Positions 6,186 to 7,832 of a stretch of 7,832 bases of DNA are shown here, in pieces. Source of the DNA: Candidatus Omnitrophota bacterium (GTDB lineage Bacteria > Omnitrophota > Gorgyraeia > S143-82); assembly GCA_027034965.1 (NCBI GenBank), contig JALVWL010000198.1, positions 1-7,832 on the forward strand. Direction: 5' to 3'. A model generated the notes under the pieces. It saw only the letters and a list, made by a program, of their open reading frames with translations, ran no database searches and had not been told where the DNA came from. Position numbers and translations under genes: made by a program. Within the stretch, counting starts at the first letter, position 1. The number at the start of each line of letters is the position of its first letter.

Positions 6186-7076
6186 TCACAGATCCAGAAG
6201 CATAGCCGCGCCGATGAGGCCTGCATCGTTCTTCAGTTTCGCCTGAACTATCTTCACAGACTTTGCCTGCACCTTCATTGCAAATGCCTTTACATAGTCC
6301 TTAAGCGGGGAAAGGACAAACCTACCCGCACCAGAGACCCCGCCTCCGACAACCACTATATCAGGATTAAGCAGATTAACCACGCCAATCAAAACCGGGG
6401 CCATTGTATAGGCCACTTTATTCCAGAACTCAATAGCAGCATTATCGCCCTGTTTTGCCCTGGCCGTTACATCCTCCAGGGACTGACCCTTCTTGAGAAT
6501 ACCATTGCGGCGCGCCCAGGACAAAAGCGTCCTGTTGCCCACATATCTCTCCAGACACCCTTTACCACCGCAGGAACAATTCTTTCCCCAGGGAACGAGA
6601 GGGAAATGACCCAACTCTCCTGCTACGCCCCTGGCTCCCCTATAGACCTTGCCCTCTAGAATAAGCCCTGCGCCAACACCCGTTCCCAGGGTAATACATA
6701 CTGCATTTCTATACCCCTTTGCCGCGCCAAATTGGTGCTCAGCTATTGCCATACAGGTGGCATCGTTGTCCACGGCCACCTTAACATCCCTCTTCAGGCC
6801 CAACTTTAGCTTTTCCACTATCTTAAAACCCTCCCATCCGGGCAGATTTGGCAGATAAAGCACTCGACCATTCTCGAAATCAGCCGCGCCCGGCACACCA
6901 ATCCCTATACTCTTGATCCCCTTAATGCCCTTTAACTCCAAAAGACACCTCTTGACCCAATTGTTAGGCCTGCTGAAGTCCCTAGTAGAGAATGAAAACC
7001 GCTCCACCAGTTTGCCATTCTCATCAACGAGGCCTATCTTGGTATTCGTACCACCCAGGTCAATGCCTACACGCAT
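6186..7076 (-). CDS. ROK-family sugar kinase (glucokinase-like)
   Basis: This 296-aa protein lacks the N-terminal helix-turn-helix of ROK repressors, so it is an enzyme: a cytoplasmic ATP-dependent hexose kinase. The phosphate-binding loop is DLGGTNTK (6-13). GVPGA (60-64) and VDNDATC (102-108) follow, with Asp105 as the expected catalytic base. GTGVGAG (131-137) binds adenosine phosphate. GELGH (153-157) with His157 and CSCGGKGCLE (167-176; Cys167, Cys169, Cys174) form the ROK zinc site, and VVVGGGV (241-247) lies in the C-terminal lobe. Length is slightly short of the usual 300-320 aa but nothing key is missing. Glucose is the likeliest substrate; N-acetylglucosamine, N-acetylmannosamine or another hexose cannot be excluded. 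ATG 7076 follows the upstream stop codon by one base, with AGGA 5 bases before it inside the upstream gene, so the two are translationally coupled. Confidence 0.92.
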   Translation of the reverse strand: MRVGIDLGGTNTKIGLVDENGKLVERFSFSTRDFSRPNNWVKRCLLELKGIKGIKSIGIGVPGAADFENGRVLYLPNLPGWEGFKIVEKLKLGLKRDVKVAVDNDATCMAIAEHQFGAAKGYRNAVCITLGTGVGAGLILEGKVYRGARGVAGELGHFPLVPWGKNCSCGGKGCLERYVGNRTLLSWARRNGILKKGQSLEDVTARAKQGDNAAIEFWNKVAYTMAPVLIGVVNLLNPDIVVVGGGVSGAGRFVLSPLKDYVKAFAMKVQAKSVKIVQAKLKNDAGLIGAAMLLDL

Positions 7077-7077
7077 A

Positions 7078-7599
7078 TCAGTCCTGCCTTTCCTTTAATC
7101 TCCTTAAATCATTCTCAAAGGAGCGATCGACCATAGAGGCAACGTATATCAACAGGGAAAACTGCCACACATCGTTGGGCCCGACAATAAGGCCGGTACG
7201 CGTATCCTCTCTCCTCTCCAGGTCATTTTTCGTCCTGGCAATGGCATCCAAGAGCGGCAGCTCCATTACATCCAGGGTATAGGTCTGGTTATAGTACTTT
7301 AAAGAAGGCAGCCTTACCCCCCGCATATATAAAAATGCCCGGATAGAATCTGCCTCCAGACCAATATCATCCTTGAAGTCAAACCCCTCAAATATAGGGT
7401 AATCAGGCGGCACTATTATCACTGGCTGCATAACCTGTATCATTCCCTTACGCACTACCGTATCTGAATCGGATATATCAGACTTAGAGAGCATTATATA
7501 CTCCAAATCAGTCGGGCGAAAGGTATGAAGGTAATCAAGCCTGGCCCTGTGCACCTCTGTCCCCTGCACTGCCTTCTGCCACATCTCCTCTATATTCAT
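7078..7599 (-). CDS. Conserved-looking hypothetical protein (173 aa) coupled to the ROK kinase
   Basis: I do not recognise this family. The product is a soluble, mixed-charge protein with no signal peptide or membrane helix. It opens with MNIEEMWQKAVQGTEVHRAR, has a beta-like proline-containing centre (VMQPVIIVPPDYPIFEGFDF, 56-75), then LEADSIRAFLYMRGVRLPSLKYYN (81-104), and ends in a helical, highly charged tail (about 117-173, with RTKNDLERRED and FENDLRRLKERQD). ATG 7599 has GAGG 6 bases upstream, and the stop TGA (7078-7080) is one base from the ROK start. Strong coding character, a good ribosome site and coupling make it a real gene. A role alongside the ROK kinase in sugar metabolism or its control is only an inference from position. 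It is the first gene after the palindromic repeat; no convincing -35/-10 pair was found in front of it. Confidence 0.82.
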   Translation of the reverse strand: MNIEEMWQKAVQGTEVHRARLDYLHTFRPTDLEYIMLSKSDISDSDTVVRKGMIQVMQPVIIVPPDYPIFEGFDFKDDIGLEADSIRAFLYMRGVRLPSLKYYNQTYTLDVMELPLLDAIARTKNDLERREDTRTGLIVGPNDVWQFSLLIYVASMVDRSFENDLRRLKERQD

Positions 7600-7622
7600 A
7601 GCCTACCTCGTATTTTTATATT

Positions 7623-7720
7623 AAGAATGGAGCATGGAGAATGAGGGAAATTTTTTATTAAGAATGAAAAATACCTAGGTAAATAAGAATCCTTCATGCT
7701 CCATCCTTCCTTCTCCATCC
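7623..7720 (-). repeat. Palindromic 'aatggag' repeat behind the second AAA/PD-(D/E)XK gene (copy 2)
   Basis: Arms gaatggagcatg (7625-7636) and catgctccatcc (7695-7706) are reverse complements at 11 of 12 positions. Between them lies gaaattttttatt, also found in copy 1, and aaataagaatcc (7681-7692), which matches aaataaaaatcc (4576-4587) at 11 of 12. Relative to copy 1 this copy carries 21 extra bases (7660-7680), including the perfect palindrome TACCTAGGTA (7672-7681, its last base just beyond). An additional ttctccat unit lies next to the gene stop. The repeat fills the space between the stop of the partial gene (7721) and the leader of the 173-aa gene. Confidence 0.75.
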
Positions 7721-7832
7721 TCAATTCATCCTTTCCCATTCAAATCCAACTATATTCCTCTCCTTGCTGTCTATCTTTATCCCTATCAGATATATCGGCT
7801 TGTTCTGATTTTCGTATTTCTTATAATACTGC
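7721..7832 (-). CDS. C-terminus of a second AAA-ATPase-like / PD-(D/E)XK protein (copy 2, cut by window edge)
   Basis: Thirty-six codons and a TGA stop are visible before the right edge of the window. The translation ends IDSKERNIVGFEWERMN and differs from the C-terminus of copy 1 (residues 482-517) at one position, Arg for Lys third from the end. Over the 112 shared bases I count 5 differences (about 95.5% identity), all but one silent. The visible part is the helix and final strand after the nuclease-like core, so the catalytic motifs and ATPase domain lie outside. Whether this copy is complete cannot be judged here. The gene reads in the same direction as copy 1, making the pair a direct repeat about 3.1 kb apart, with the 173-aa gene and ROK kinase between them. 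Confidence 0.9.
   Translation of the reverse strand, partial: QYYKKYENQNKPIYLIGIKIDSKERNIVGFEWERMN

Noticed and set aside
6170..6226. Longer N-terminus for the AAA/PD-(D/E)XK protein, starting at 6226
   Set aside because: It would overlap the C-terminal codons of ROK in another frame, and the family signature begins shortly after ATG 6169.
6138..6659. 173-codon plus-strand frame opposite the ROK kinase and the start of the AAA gene
   Set aside because: It spans the junction of two well supported minus-strand genes and shows no domain or ribosome site.

Overview
This is a bacterial window: Shine-Dalgarno sequences, an extended -10 promoter, and tightly packed genes that overlap or abut, all reading on the minus strand. 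Base composition is moderate (a little AT-rich). The gene set (LemA, M48-like protease, MscS channel, short ComEC, PfkB and ROK kinases, and an amplified AAA/PD-(D/E)XK gene family) fits an uncultivated Gram-negative-type lineage. Candidatus Omnitrophota is my best guess, but this is an impression and not shown by any marker gene. No stretch over 300 bases lacks a gene; the longest gap (4422-4615, about 190 bases) holds a promoter and a palindromic repeat.

In the direction of transcription (right to left) the layout is as follows. (1) The window edge cuts a second copy of an AAA-ATPase/PD-(D/E)XK gene (from 7832 to stop at 7721), followed by a palindromic 'aatggag' repeat (7623-7720). (2) A three-gene run comes next: an unrecognised 173-aa protein, a ROK-family sugar kinase and the full AAA/PD-(D/E)XK gene (4616-6169), with its own copy of the palindromic repeat behind it (4534-4615). 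(3) A strong extended -10 promoter then starts a second run. It carries a 55-aa coiled-coil protein, a 59-aa membrane/helix-hairpin-helix protein that is easily missed, a ComEC-type channel without the metallo-beta-lactamase domain, and a PfkB-family kinase overlapping comEC by 4 bases. (4) A probable promoter in the 97-base gap starts a third run: an MscS channel (TTG start), LemA, and the N-terminus of an M48-like membrane protease cut by the left window edge.

Run 4 looks like an envelope-stress or membrane-integrity cluster. Run 3 has competence-like content (HhH protein plus ComEC) joined to a sugar kinase. The most notable feature is the paired AAA/PD-(D/E)XK genes. Their last 36 residues differ at one position, and the similarity continues past the stop codon into the palindromic tail, so gene and tail appear to have been duplicated as one unit. 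One copy sits within 2-17 bases of the ROK stop codon.
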